A stretch of DNA of 64,000 nucleotides from an uncultured Mesonia sp. GTDB taxonomy: Bacteria; Bacteroidota; Bacteroidia; Flavobacteriales; Flavobacteriaceae. The stretch lies in NCBI GenBank assembly GCA_958296185.1, contig CATQIB010000007.1:195156-259155 (forward strand). The letters are read 5' to 3'. Shown piece after piece: positions 50,601 through 60,733 of this stretch. A program made the translations under genes and the position numbers. The notes below the pieces were generated by a model. The model saw nothing but the letters and a program-made list of their open reading frames with translations. It had not been told where the DNA came from and ran no database searches. How positions within the stretch are numbered: position 1 is the first letter of the stretch; each line of letters opens with the position of its first letter.

Positions 50601-51962
50601 TTATAAAGGTAAAGAAATACTTCCTTTTTCAATTAATTTTTTGCTAAGGTAGTTAAATCTAAAGTATAGCATTACCGCCGAAGCAGAAAGCCCCACCAAA
50701 AGACCAATCCAGATTCCCATACTTCCTAGTACATCTTCCTTACCGAGATAGAAACAAATAGGAAACCCTATTACCCAATAGGCAATAAAACAAAACAAAG
50801 TAGGTATTTTTACGTCTTGCAATCCGCGTAAAGCACCTAAAATAACTACTTGCAAACCGTCACTTAACTGAAATAAAGCGGCTATGATAAGCAATTGAGA
50901 GGCTAAATAAATTACTTGTGTATTGTCTATATAAAAAGTAGGCAACCAATCTTTAAGCACAATAAAGCCTATGGCAAAAACGGCTTCGATTAAAAATACT
51001 AACAAAAATGTAGATAAGGCAATTCGTCTTAGCTCTTTGAAAGCCTTTTTCCCTTTTTGATTACCCACCCGAATGGTTGCGGTTACGCCTAAACCTACAG
51101 CAATCATAAATGTCATTGAAGCTAAGTTTAAAGCCACCTGATTTGCCGCTTGAGGATCTGTGCCCAAGGTACCTGCAAGAAAAACCGAACCGGTAAAAAC
51201 ACCCACCTCAAAAAGCATTTGTAAAGCGGTGGGAAAGCCTAAATTAAACAAACGTTTAAATACTTTCTTTTGTAATGATTTTTTCGCCCAAACGAAGTAG
51301 GTAGCAAATTTCTTTTTTGATCTTAAAATATAATACAAAAAGAAAAGCATAAAGAAACGCGAAATCAAGGTCCCTAAAGCGGCACCCTCTAGCTCTAATC
51401 TCGGAAAAATCCATATTCCGTAAATGAGCAAATAATTAAAAAGCACGTTAACCATATTGGCCCCAATGGTAGCGTACATAGCGTATTTTGTTTGTGATAA
51501 TCCGTCACCAAATTGTTTAAAACCCTGAAAAACCATTAGCGGAATCATTGAGAACGCTACAATATCTAAATAAGGCATTGCCAATTGCACCACCTCTTCG
51601 GGCTGATTGAGGTAGAACAATACAGGTTTGGCCAACCAAAGTACTAGAAATAAAGCAATACCTGTGGTTAAGCACATGATCATACCGTGTTGAAAGTAAG
51701 AACGGCCTTTTTCTATATTATTAGCACCATCGGCCTCGGCAATTAAAGGCGTTATTGCAAAACTAAATCCGACGCCAATAGAAAGCGCGATAAAAACCAA
51801 TGAATTACCAAGAGAAACGGCTGCCAAGGGAGCGGCTCCCAGCTTACCAACCATAATATTATCGGCAAGCCCGACCAACACATGACCCAATTGACCTAAC
51901 ATCACTGGTAAAGCGATGGTTAGGTTCTTTTTAAATTCTTTTGTGTAAGCAGTAAGTTGCAT
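50601..51962 (-). CDS. MATE-family efflux transporter
   Basis: 12 TM; LPVMLGQLGHVLVGLADNIMVGKLGAAPLAAVSL; QAANQVALNLASMTFM. Confidence 0.93.
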   Translation of the reverse strand: MQLTAYTKEFKKNLTIALPVMLGQLGHVLVGLADNIMVGKLGAAPLAAVSLGNSLVFIALSIGVGFSFAITPLIAEADGANNIEKGRSYFQHGMIMCLTTGIALFLVLWLAKPVLFYLNQPEEVVQLAMPYLDIVAFSMIPLMVFQGFKQFGDGLSQTKYAMYATIGANMVNVLFNYLLIYGIWIFPRLELEGAALGTLISRFFMLFFLYYILRSKKKFATYFVWAKKSLQKKVFKRLFNLGFPTALQMLFEVGVFTGSVFLAGTLGTDPQAANQVALNLASMTFMIAVGLGVTATIRVGNQKGKKAFKELRRIALSTFLLVFLIEAVFAIGFIVLKDWLPTFYIDNTQVIYLASQLLIIAALFQLSDGLQVVILGALRGLQDVKIPTLFCFIAYWVIGFPICFYLGKEDVLGSMGIWIGLLVGLSASAVMLYFRFNYLSKKLIEKGSISLPL

Positions 51963-52301
51963 CGCTCGATTTTATTTGGCGTGCAAAGATATTGGAATTA
52001 GCGGAATTCTATATCGAAATAAAGTGAAGTTTTAGTCGCAGCACCATCAAATTTATCGGACGCTTTATTTTAGAAGACAAAAAACTGAAAATCAAAACAA
52101 TGAATCTAAATCAATTTAAATTTAATAGATTAAAAAAAACCTATTAAGGTCTTATTTACTTCTGGGTTTTCTGATGACAGTCTAACTTTATAAACCTTAC
52201 ATAAAAGCAGTATTAGGTTAGTGAGGCGCTTTAATTTTTAGAATTGCTTAACAGCCGTTTCTAAACAAAAAACCTAATTTGTAAATTAAAAGAAACTGCG
52301 C

Positions 52302-52907
52302 GTGAAAAACTATACAAGAAAAACAATACCCAACAACATACAGTCTCAGGTAGAGGAGGCTTTAGCTTATTTTCCTGCCTTGAAAGACACTCCTATACAT
52401 TTTAAATTTAAGTCATCGATAAAAAAATCGACTATGCAGGCGCAGCCAGCCTTTGGTAGTATTTTTAAGCCCAAGAATGAGCGCGCCTATTTTATTTTAA
52501 TTTCTGAAAAATTTCATATCGAAAAAGAAAAATTTTCGATTCTAGACGTACCCGATGAAGTTTTAATCGGTTGGATTGGACATGAACTAGGACATATTAT
52601 GGATTACCTCAACCGAAATGCGTTTGATTTAATTCTTTTAGGGTTTAAATACCTATTTTCTAAAAAACACCTAAAGGAAGTTGAGCGTACCGCTGATACA
52701 TATGCCATAAAACACGGTATGAAAGACTATATTTTGGCCACCAAAAATTTTATTTTGAATAATGCAGACCTTTCACCTGCATACAAAGCCCGAATTAAAA
52801 ACCTATATATGTCTCCCGAAGAAATCATGGAACTTGTAAATGAGCTAGGAGCCGACAAACTAAAGCAAGAAGTAGCAAAAAAAGTTATTGAAAAAGGAGC
52901 TTTATAA
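52302..52907 (+). CDS. Putative zinc metallopeptidase-like protein
   Basis: VLIGWIGHELGHIMDYLNR (HExxH) and ERTADTYAIKHGM downstream. Confidence 0.6.
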   Translation: MKNYTRKTIPNNIQSQVEEALAYFPALKDTPIHFKFKSSIKKSTMQAQPAFGSIFKPKNERAYFILISEKFHIEKEKFSILDVPDEVLIGWIGHELGHIMDYLNRNAFDLILLGFKYLFSKKHLKEVERTADTYAIKHGMKDYILATKNFILNNADLSPAYKARIKNLYMSPEEIMELVNELGADKLKQEVAKKVIEKGAL

Positions 52908-54449
52908 ATGACTTTTAACAAAATCTCGAAAAGAAGTGTACTTTTCTTCATCCATCACTTTTTCCATCTTTACTTGACCGCCTTTTTTCTTATTGGCACC
53001 ACTCCATTCATAAAACAGATCGAGTGGAATGGTATGTACTTTTACCCCTTTAAGTGCTTTAGATCTTGCCACACGGTAATTCTTATTCGCTGCTTTTAAA
53101 TTCTCATCTAAGGCCTGGGCCAGCTTCTCGTTTTCAATTATTCCTTTTTCATTAACTCCTAGGTGCCAAACATGATAAAATTCACCGTTTTCTTTAATAG
53201 CACTCACGGTAAATTCAGGTAGTTTTATACTGAATTGTTTTTCTAGCTCCTGGATGGCTTGATTCATTTTATTCACAGAAAGCTGAGAGCCGACTACATT
53301 AAGGAAGAACTTAGTTCTACCCGTAATTTTTATTTCGGCCTTACTTACATCCGTAAAGGCAATGGTATCGCCAATTAAATACCTCCAAGCTCCCGAAACA
53401 GTACTAATAAGCAATACATAATCTACGTTTTCTTCGACTTGATCGAGCCTTAAAACAGGGGCATCTTGACACAAAGAGCCATCGGGATTAATGTAGTCTG
53501 GCTCAAAAGGTACAAATTCAAAATACACTCCATTATCGGTAACCAATTTCATGGCGGTTGTTTCGGGGCGATTTTGAAAAGCTAAAAATCCTTCTGAAGC
53601 CAAATAGGTATCAATTACAGTTATTGGTTTACCCAGCAAGGCATTAAAACTTTTTTCATAGGGTTCAAAAGCCACCCCTCCCGAGGTATAAACTTGTAAA
53701 TTAGGCCAAACTTCATGAATATTATTTACCCCGTGATACTTAATTACCTCTTTTAGCATTAGCTCCATCCAAGATGGAATCCCACTTAGGGCACCGATAT
53801 CCCAATTTTTAGCATTTTCGGCTATGTGCTTTACCCGCTCATCCCAATCGTCTATTTGAGCAATTTCTTCTCCTGGTTTATAATAGCCTTTAAACCAAAA
53901 AGGAATATTACTAGCACTAATACCACTTATTTCACCTTCGAGGTGCCCCTGATTTTGTTGCAGGTTGGTGCTACTCCCCAACATCATGATCTCTTTTTCA
54001 AAAAAATCAGCGGGCAGCTCAAAATTAGCTAAAGCGCTCACCTGCTTTATCCCGGCTTGACGAATAGCTTCTATCATTTCATCGGTTACCGGAATACGTT
54101 TACTTGTTTTACCAGTGGTGCCTGAGCTTAACGCAAAGTATTCTGGAGCACCAGGCCAGGTGATATCGGCAAGTCCTTTTTGGGTTTGCCCCCACCAACC
54201 TTCTTGCATTTGGTGATAATCAAAATAAGGTACGGTTTCTTGAAAAGCCGCAAGCGGCTCTTCTGTAGCTAACAATTCCTTAAAGCCATAATATTTACCA
54301 AAGGCGGTATCTTGAGCGGTTTTAAGCAAATGCATTAAAACTTCTTCTTGTTCTTTGATCGGGTTTGAATTTTGATTGAGCGTACCGCTTACATCGATAA
54401 CTTTTTTAATAATAGATCCTAAAAGTGGCATAAACGTGGTTTTTACCAA
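52902..54449 (-). CDS. GH3 auxin-responsive promoter-family (acyl-adenylase-like) protein
   Basis: YFALSSGTTGKTSKRIPVTDEMI; YTSGGVAFEPYEKSF; RYLIGDTIAF. Confidence 0.92.
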   Translation of the reverse strand: MVKTTFMPLLGSIIKKVIDVSGTLNQNSNPIKEQEEVLMHLLKTAQDTAFGKYYGFKELLATEEPLAAFQETVPYFDYHQMQEGWWGQTQKGLADITWPGAPEYFALSSGTTGKTSKRIPVTDEMIEAIRQAGIKQVSALANFELPADFFEKEIMMLGSSTNLQQNQGHLEGEISGISASNIPFWFKGYYKPGEEIAQIDDWDERVKHIAENAKNWDIGALSGIPSWMELMLKEVIKYHGVNNIHEVWPNLQVYTSGGVAFEPYEKSFNALLGKPITVIDTYLASEGFLAFQNRPETTAMKLVTDNGVYFEFVPFEPDYINPDGSLCQDAPVLRLDQVEENVDYVLLISTVSGAWRYLIGDTIAFTDVSKAEIKITGRTKFFLNVVGSQLSVNKMNQAIQELEKQFSIKLPEFTVSAIKENGEFYHVWHLGVNEKGIIENEKLAQALDENLKAANKNYRVARSKALKGVKVHTIPLDLFYEWSGANKKKGGQVKMEKVMDEEKYTSFRDFVKSHL

Positions 54450-54499
54450 AAATAAGACCTATTTAAAAAGTCAAGCAAACCCAGCGTAATAAAACTATG

Positions 54500-55441
54500 T
54501 TAATTTGTCTCTTGTTCAAGTTCTTTAATGTAATTGGTCAACTCACTTTTAATATCTAGCGGTAGCGTGGGTTCTTTAACATCTTTGAAAGTGGTAAGGC
54601 GTTCAAACAAAATTTTAGCCACCAAATAGCGCGCGTATTTTTTATTATCGGCTGGGATGATATACCAGGGGGCTGCTGGTGTACTGGTTTTTTGAATGGC
54701 TTCTTGATAGCAGTCTTGGTAGTTGTCCCACAGTTTGCGTTCTTCAATATCTCCGGGTGAAAATTTCCAGTTTTTTTCGGGTTTATGTAAACGCCGCAGC
54801 AGTCTATTTTTTTGTTCTTCTTTAGAAAGATGAAGAAAAAATTTAAAAATAAGCGTACCATTTTGAACAAGCGTTTGTTCAAACGAGTTGATTTCTGCAA
54901 AGCGTTTTTCCCAAAATTTAGGCGTGATATCCTTTACGGAATTAATTTGCGGCAAATTTTCATTTAGAATGTACTCGGGGTGCACGCGGGTTACCAAAAC
55001 ATTTTCATAGTGGGTTCGATTAAAAATCCCGAATTTTCCACGCTCTGGCAATCTCTTGTAGTGTCTCCATAGATAGTCGTGCTTCAATTCATTTTTAGAA
55101 GGAGTTTTAAAGCTATGTACTACCACCCCACGTGAATTAAAGCCTTGAAAAACCTCTCGAATTAAACTATCTTTCCCTGCTGTATCCATTCCCTGTAAAC
55201 AGACCAAAACCGAATATTTACCATGCGCATATAATTTATCTTGCCAGCTAGCAAGCTCTTTACGGATAGGTTTTAGGGCTCGTTTAGCCTCCTTATTGGT
55301 TACTCCTAAATCGATGTGGGTAGGTGCATTTTTTAAATTCACATTTTCTGAAGCGATAAAATGGTTTATATCAATTGATTTCATAATGTTTAGTATTATA
55401 GCTATAGCTGCCTGATGAGTATCTGGCTTAAAAGTAAACAA
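54500..55441 (-). CDS. Polyphosphate kinase 2-family protein (start possibly 55384)
   Basis: VLVCLQGMDTAGKDSLIREVFQGFNSRGVVVHSFKTPS; HYENVLVTRVHPE. Confidence 0.93.
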   Translation of the reverse strand: MFTFKPDTHQAAIAIILNIMKSIDINHFIASENVNLKNAPTHIDLGVTNKEAKRALKPIRKELASWQDKLYAHGKYSVLVCLQGMDTAGKDSLIREVFQGFNSRGVVVHSFKTPSKNELKHDYLWRHYKRLPERGKFGIFNRTHYENVLVTRVHPEYILNENLPQINSVKDITPKFWEKRFAEINSFEQTLVQNGTLIFKFFLHLSKEEQKNRLLRRLHKPEKNWKFSPGDIEERKLWDNYQDCYQEAIQKTSTPAAPWYIIPADNKKYARYLVAKILFERLTTFKDVKEPTLPLDIKSELTNYIKELEQETN

Positions 55442-55508
55442 ATCTCATAACATTCCTCAGTATTCTCGATAAACCAGAGGAGCCCTATTAAAATAAAAGT
55501 GAATTCAG

Positions 55509-55516
55509 TATCTTTG
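55509..55516 (+). promoter_or_regulatory. -7 element TATCTTTG
   Basis: TAnnTTTG upstream of the 55536 gene. Confidence 0.5.
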
Positions 55517-55535
55517 CGCCTTAAAACATTTTGAT

Positions 55536-56135
55536 TTGGACAAAAATACTATCGTGGAGCGCATGGCCGAGATTTTGAAAGAGACGCCAACCTCTATGGA
55601 AATCGTAAAGAAAGATGCGAAAACCGAACAGCGGTTCAAATATTTAGCTACTTATATGATTGATAAAGCAATAGCTAAAGACGCGTTGGTGTTATCTGAT
55701 AATGAGATGGGTATTGGTATTGTTATTCAAAACAGTAAAGACAAGCCTAATTTTTTCAAAGATAAATGGGAAGATTTAAAGTTGGTTTACCATGTAACGG
55801 GTTTCAAAAATATTCCTAAAATTTTACGAAACCAAAAATATGTACGCCAGCAAAGACCAGCTGACCAAGATTATTTATATTGCTGGTTCTGGGGAATTAG
55901 TAAAGATAATCGCGGTGCAGACACACAGGTAGCAAAACAAATGAAAGATGAGTTTTTAAGACGAGCGCATAAGTTAAATTTGCCCCTATTTGCAGAAACG
56001 CAAATGCGCCGAAATACCATTGTATATCAAAAATTTGGTTTTGAATTATTTCACACTTGGAATAGAGAAGATGGTAAAACTATGTATTTCTTAAAATACG
56101 ACCCTAAAAAGCATCCTGAATACGAAGACCAGTAA
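55536..56135 (+). CDS. GNAT-like N-acetyltransferase
   Basis: YCWFWGISKDNRGADTQVAKQMKDEFLRRAHKLNLPLFAETQMRRNTIVYQKFGFELFHTW; TTG start. Confidence 0.6.
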   Translation: MDKNTIVERMAEILKETPTSMEIVKKDAKTEQRFKYLATYMIDKAIAKDALVLSDNEMGIGIVIQNSKDKPNFFKDKWEDLKLVYHVTGFKNIPKILRNQKYVRQQRPADQDYLYCWFWGISKDNRGADTQVAKQMKDEFLRRAHKLNLPLFAETQMRRNTIVYQKFGFELFHTWNREDGKTMYFLKYDPKKHPEYEDQ

Positions 56136-56146
56136 AATATAGAATA

Positions 56147-56177
56147 AAAAAAGCAGCCTTACAGCTGCTTTTTTTAC
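56147..56177. terminator. Rho-independent terminator (bidirectional)
   Basis: AAAAGCAGC-cttaca-GCTGCTTTT between convergent genes. Confidence 0.85.
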
Positions 56178-56190
56178 TTAAATGTTTTTT

Positions 56191-57354
56191 TTATTTGCTC
56201 GCAAAAGCTTCAACATCGCGTTGAGTGATTTCTTTTCCTCCCAAAATCATCAACCGCTCAACCACGTTTCGTAACTCCCGAATATTACCTGTCCAATCAT
56301 AATCTTTGAGTTGGCTTAAAGCGTCCTCACTAAAGGTTTTGGGCGTGGTGCCCTGTTCTTTGGCTATTTTTTCTGAAAAATAATTCACTAAACTAGGAAT
56401 ATCTTCTCTCCTATCATTTAAGTTAGGAACAGCAATAAGAATAACCGCTAGCCTATGGTATAGATCTTCTCTAAAACGCTTGGCTTTTATTTCTTCCTTT
56501 AAATTTTTATTGGTGGCTGCAACTACGCGTACATCAACTTTTAAATCTTTATCTGATCCTACCCTTTGCACCTTATTCTCTTGTAAAGCTCGCAGAACTT
56601 TAGCTTGCGCGGATAGACTCATATCGCCTATTTCATCGAGAAACAAAGTACCGCCATTAGCCGCTTCAAATTTACCTGCGCGGTCTTTGTTGGCAGAAGT
56701 AAACGCACCTTTTACGTGCCCAAAAAGTTCACTTTCAATCAATTCACTTGGAATAGCAGCGCAATTCACTTCAATCATGGGTCCTTTGGCTCGTTCACTT
56801 TTTTGGTGCAACCAGTGTGCTACCAATTCTTTACCGGTACCGTTTTGCCCGGTTATAAGTACCCTAGCCTCTGTTGGCGCCACTTTTTCTATGATTTCTT
56901 TTATTTGCACTATAGCTGGCGATTCACCAATCATTTGGTAATTTTTACTTACCTTTTTCTTTAGGCGCTTATTTTCGGTAACCAATGATTTTCTGTCTAG
57001 CGCGTGGCGCACAGTATTGAGTAATCGATTGAGGTCTGGTGGTTTGGCAATATAATCAAATGCTCCCTTACGCATGGTTTCTACTGCGGTTTCTAAATCA
57101 CCATGGCCAGATATCATGACCATAGGAATTTCAGGCTTTATCTTCATGACTGCATCGAGCACCTCAACACCGTCCATTTTTGGCATTTTGATATCGCATA
57201 ATACCAAATCATAGTCGTTGTTTTTTATGAGTTCTATTCCAATCAAGCCATCTTCGGCTTCACTAACTTCATAATTTTTATTCTCCTCGGTTAATATTTT
57301 TTTAAGCACCCTCCTAATGGCTGCTTCATCTTCTATGATTAAAATTTTTCCCAT
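56191..57354 (-). CDS. Sigma-54-dependent response regulator (NtrC family)
   Basis: REC LVLCDIKMPKMDG; AAA+ GTGKE-like NGTGKELVAHWLH; ESELFGHVKGAFTSA; NIRELRNVVERL. C-terminal HTH is short or absent. Confidence 0.92.
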   Translation of the reverse strand: MGKILIIEDEAAIRRVLKKILTEENKNYEVSEAEDGLIGIELIKNNDYDLVLCDIKMPKMDGVEVLDAVMKIKPEIPMVMISGHGDLETAVETMRKGAFDYIAKPPDLNRLLNTVRHALDRKSLVTENKRLKKKVSKNYQMIGESPAIVQIKEIIEKVAPTEARVLITGQNGTGKELVAHWLHQKSERAKGPMIEVNCAAIPSELIESELFGHVKGAFTSANKDRAGKFEAANGGTLFLDEIGDMSLSAQAKVLRALQENKVQRVGSDKDLKVDVRVVAATNKNLKEEIKAKRFREDLYHRLAVILIAVPNLNDRREDIPSLVNYFSEKIAKEQGTTPKTFSEDALSQLKDYDWTGNIRELRNVVERLMILGGKEITQRDVEAFASK

Positions 57355-58260
57355 TTATATTTTAAATTTAAGCCCTGAACGAATATACCAAGTATTATCG
57401 TTTTCAATAACATAAACATCGTCACGGTTATTATCTCTTATTCTGTATTCATTATAAACTGTATGGCCAACATACAAATAATATTGTAAATGGTCGGTAA
57501 AATAAAACTCATATCCTAGACCTAGAGTAACGTTGGTCATAGAAATATTTTCGCCTACGCGGTTTACATTATCTATACGTAAATTGTTTTGAATATTTGC
57601 GAAATGATTATCTAAGGAAGCGAAAGCGTGAAGATGGTGCTTATCATTAAACGAATATCTTAATAAAGTCTTCGGCACACCCAAAGTGTACGACCAAGTA
57701 TCGTTAGGTTTTCTAAAAAAATTAATTAGAGGTAAGGGAAAATTTCGCCCCGGGGTGCTGGTATAAACCAAGCCGAAAATCCAACGATAAGGTTTGCCAA
57801 TTACTGTACCGTTTTCATCGTGTTGTTTCACATCATTTATGGCATAAACGGCACCTATATATATTAGATCATCCTGCACTAATGAACGCTCAAAATTTGA
57901 GGTCAAGCGTATTCCGCCCCTAAAGGCTAAACGCCAATTACTTGCTTTAATTTTTTTAATATAGCCCAAGGTAGCATCTATGCGTTGCGTAGATTCTAAT
58001 CGGTTATATTCAAAAGGGATGTCTTCTTTAAAATCTAAATCGGTTTTTCTATACTCGGCCCCGAATACTAAATAATCTTCCTTTATGGGAATTGGGGCCT
58101 GTATAAATGCCCGAAATCGATTCATGGATTGTTTTCCCTTAGAAAAAGGTATACGTGTATATTCGATTCTTGCAAGATCTGTAGTTTGTGCTTTTAAACC
58201 ACAAGAGTAGCTTAAAAACAGGATCAGCCAAAAATTGAAAGCCTTAAAAAAATTTCTCAT
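57355..58260 (-). CDS. Exported outer-membrane-like DUF6268-type protein
   Basis: Signal peptide and alternating aromatic beta-barrel pattern. Confidence 0.55.
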   Translation of the reverse strand: MRNFFKAFNFWLILFLSYSCGLKAQTTDLARIEYTRIPFSKGKQSMNRFRAFIQAPIPIKEDYLVFGAEYRKTDLDFKEDIPFEYNRLESTQRIDATLGYIKKIKASNWRLAFRGGIRLTSNFERSLVQDDLIYIGAVYAINDVKQHDENGTVIGKPYRWIFGLVYTSTPGRNFPLPLINFFRKPNDTWSYTLGVPKTLLRYSFNDKHHLHAFASLDNHFANIQNNLRIDNVNRVGENISMTNVTLGLGYEFYFTDHLQYYLYVGHTVYNEYRIRDNNRDDVYVIENDNTWYIRSGLKFKI

Positions 58261-58355
58261 AAAATGATCGAGGTGTCCGTTATCACCGAATATAAGTATT
58301 TACAATAAACCTCTTAAAGCATTAACGTTTATTTGACGTGATTTCGTTCATTTTA

Positions 58356-59642
58356 TTAATTTTTTAACCATTTGAATAATTCCTTATAAGTTGGCTTCTT
58401 TCCATACATTAAAATACCTATGCGATAAATTTTTGCTGCCATTTTAATCACTAAAAAAACCGAAGCAAATAAAATACTTAAAGATATTAATACTTCCCAC
58501 CAAGCCACTCCAAATGGAATTCGCATTAGCATAACAATTGGAGAAGTTAAAGGAATATGCGAAAAAACGGTTGCCACGGTGCCGTGTGGGTTTTCAATAA
58601 CCGTAAAAAAGCCAACATAAATTCCCAGCATTAGTGGTACAATTATAGGAAACATAAATTGCTGGGTATCGGTTTCGCTATCAACTGCGGCACCTATGGC
58701 AGCATAAATGGCACTGTATAAGAAATAGCCCCCAATGAAATAAATGAAAAATGAAAGGCTTATTTTAAAGAGCGGGAGTGCCATAATGTTTTGAAAAAGC
58801 AAGGCTATCTCATCGCTATCAACAGGTGTCGCCGCACTTGCTATTCCTGGCTCATTTGGTGCTATAAGACTGCTGCTAATTAGCAAAAGAACTCCGCCAA
58901 AGATCAGCCAAATTAAAAATTGCGTAAGACCTGCCAAACTAGTACCTGTAATTTTACCCAACATCAATTGAAAAGGCTTTACCGAAGAAATAATAATTTC
59001 TACAATACGGTTTGTTTTTTCTTCAATTACACTGCGCATAACCATATTGCCATAAATGATGATAAACATCATAAGCAAATAACCCGCGGCACCACCAAAA
59101 ATCATTTTAACATAGCCCGCCAATTTAGAGGTTGACTGTCCGTCGAAATCTTCGATTTGTAGGTTTACTTTTGTTTGTGCTTGTTGCAATTGAGTTTTGT
59201 CTATCCCTGCATTGGCCAAGTTGGTATCGGTTATAATTCGACTTATTTTTTGTTCTAAATCTGACACTAAAAAACTACTGGGAGCCTCTTTAGCAAAGAA
59301 TTCTATACTGGGATTAGAGATAGCAGCATCTTCTACAGCAGGCACATAAAGCAAACCATAAAGTTTTTCTTTATCAGCACGCATAATAGCTTGATCTAAA
59401 GGGAGGTTCGAAAAATCTACAAAACCAAGCTGGTTGGTGTTGGGTAGTTCTTTATTAATTAATTCTTGCACATCGTGAAGGGCAATTATCTTCTTTTCGT
59501 CGTTATTTAAACTGCTAAGGTAAGCGACTAAGAATATCATCCCCACAACGAGAAGCGGACTTAAAAAAGTCATAATGATAAAAGCCTTATTTTTAATTCT
59601 GGCCAGATATTCTCGCTTAATAATAAGACTTAAGTTACCCAT
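58356..59642 (-). CDS. ABC-2 family transporter permease (NatB-like)
   Basis: LIIKREYLARIKNKAFIIMTFLSPLLV; VIEEKTNRIVEIIISSVKPFQLMLGKI. Confidence 0.9.
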   Translation of the reverse strand: MGNLSLIIKREYLARIKNKAFIIMTFLSPLLVVGMIFLVAYLSSLNNDEKKIIALHDVQELINKELPNTNQLGFVDFSNLPLDQAIMRADKEKLYGLLYVPAVEDAAISNPSIEFFAKEAPSSFLVSDLEQKISRIITDTNLANAGIDKTQLQQAQTKVNLQIEDFDGQSTSKLAGYVKMIFGGAAGYLLMMFIIIYGNMVMRSVIEEKTNRIVEIIISSVKPFQLMLGKITGTSLAGLTQFLIWLIFGGVLLLISSSLIAPNEPGIASAATPVDSDEIALLFQNIMALPLFKISLSFFIYFIGGYFLYSAIYAAIGAAVDSETDTQQFMFPIIVPLMLGIYVGFFTVIENPHGTVATVFSHIPLTSPIVMLMRIPFGVAWWEVLISLSILFASVFLVIKMAAKIYRIGILMYGKKPTYKELFKWLKN

Positions 59643-60570
59643 GTTGCTCTACCGTTTTTATAAATATATCGTTTATTGAAGGAACTAACTCACTGAAATG
59701 AGTGATTTCTACTTTTCTATCAATAAGAAATTGCAGGAGCGAGGTGGTAGATTGATGGTCATCTAATTTAACCTGCAGCTTAGCTTGAGCACTAATATCG
59801 TTGAAATAAGCCGGTTGTACTTTAAAATTATTCGAAAATTGTCTAGTGATTTCCTCAGCACTTTCCGAGTGAAAACCTACCTCATAAGTTTGTGATCGGT
59901 AATTGCGCTTTATGGTTTTTACCGGACCATCTAACACCTTTTTTGACTGATGAATTAGAGCTATATTATCGCAGAGCTCTTCTACATTTTCCATTCGATG
60001 GGTTGATAATATAATAGTTGCTCCTTGGTCTTTTAGCGTTAGAATTTCTTTTTTGATCAAATTTGCATTCACAGGATCAAAACCACTAAAGGGCTCATCT
60101 AAAATTAACAAAGGCGGGTTATGAATCACCGTAACTATAAACTGTATTTTCTGCGCCATTCCCTTTGATAGCTCCTCAATTTTTTTGTCTCCCCAACCTT
60201 TTATATTCAGACGATCAAACCAATAATGCATGCGGTTCTTGGCTACAGTTTTAGACAAACCTTTTAGTTGGGCCAAATAGATAATCTGTTCGGCTACTTT
60301 CATACTTTTATACAAGCCTCTTTCTTCGGGCAAGTAGCCAATGAGTTCGACATCTTTTGGTTTAAGTGGTCTACCGTCTAGGTTAATTTCACCTGAATCG
60401 GGTTGAGTAATTTGATTCAAAATTCGAATTAAGGTAGTTTTCCCCGCACCATTTGGCCCAAGAAGACCAAAAATACTGTTTTTAGGTACCTCAAACGAAA
60501 AACCATCCAGAGCCAATTTATCTCCATATTTTTTAGTGAGGCCTTTTACTTCTAAAAGATTCATACGCAA
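59635..60570 (-). CDS. ABC transporter ATP-binding protein (NatA-like)
   Basis: GLLGPNGAGKTTLIRIL; LSKGMAQKIQFI; LLILDEPFSGFDPVN. Confidence 0.93.
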   Translation of the reverse strand: MRMNLLEVKGLTKKYGDKLALDGFSFEVPKNSIFGLLGPNGAGKTTLIRILNQITQPDSGEINLDGRPLKPKDVELIGYLPEERGLYKSMKVAEQIIYLAQLKGLSKTVAKNRMHYWFDRLNIKGWGDKKIEELSKGMAQKIQFIVTVIHNPPLLILDEPFSGFDPVNANLIKKEILTLKDQGATIILSTHRMENVEELCDNIALIHQSKKVLDGPVKTIKRNYRSQTYEVGFHSESAEEITRQFSNNFKVQPAYFNDISAQAKLQVKLDDHQSTTSLLQFLIDRKVEITHFSELVPSINDIFIKTVEQHG

Positions 60571-60733
60571 TATTAAGGGATAAATTTACTAAACAAATGG
60601 CTAAAAAAACAAAACCCATCCTTAAAACTTCTATGAAATAAGGATGGGAAAAAAATTGCTATGAAAAAGAAAAATATCACCAATATGCAATCGGTGATAT
60701 TCAAATATATATAAAATTTTGTTAATACTGCAA

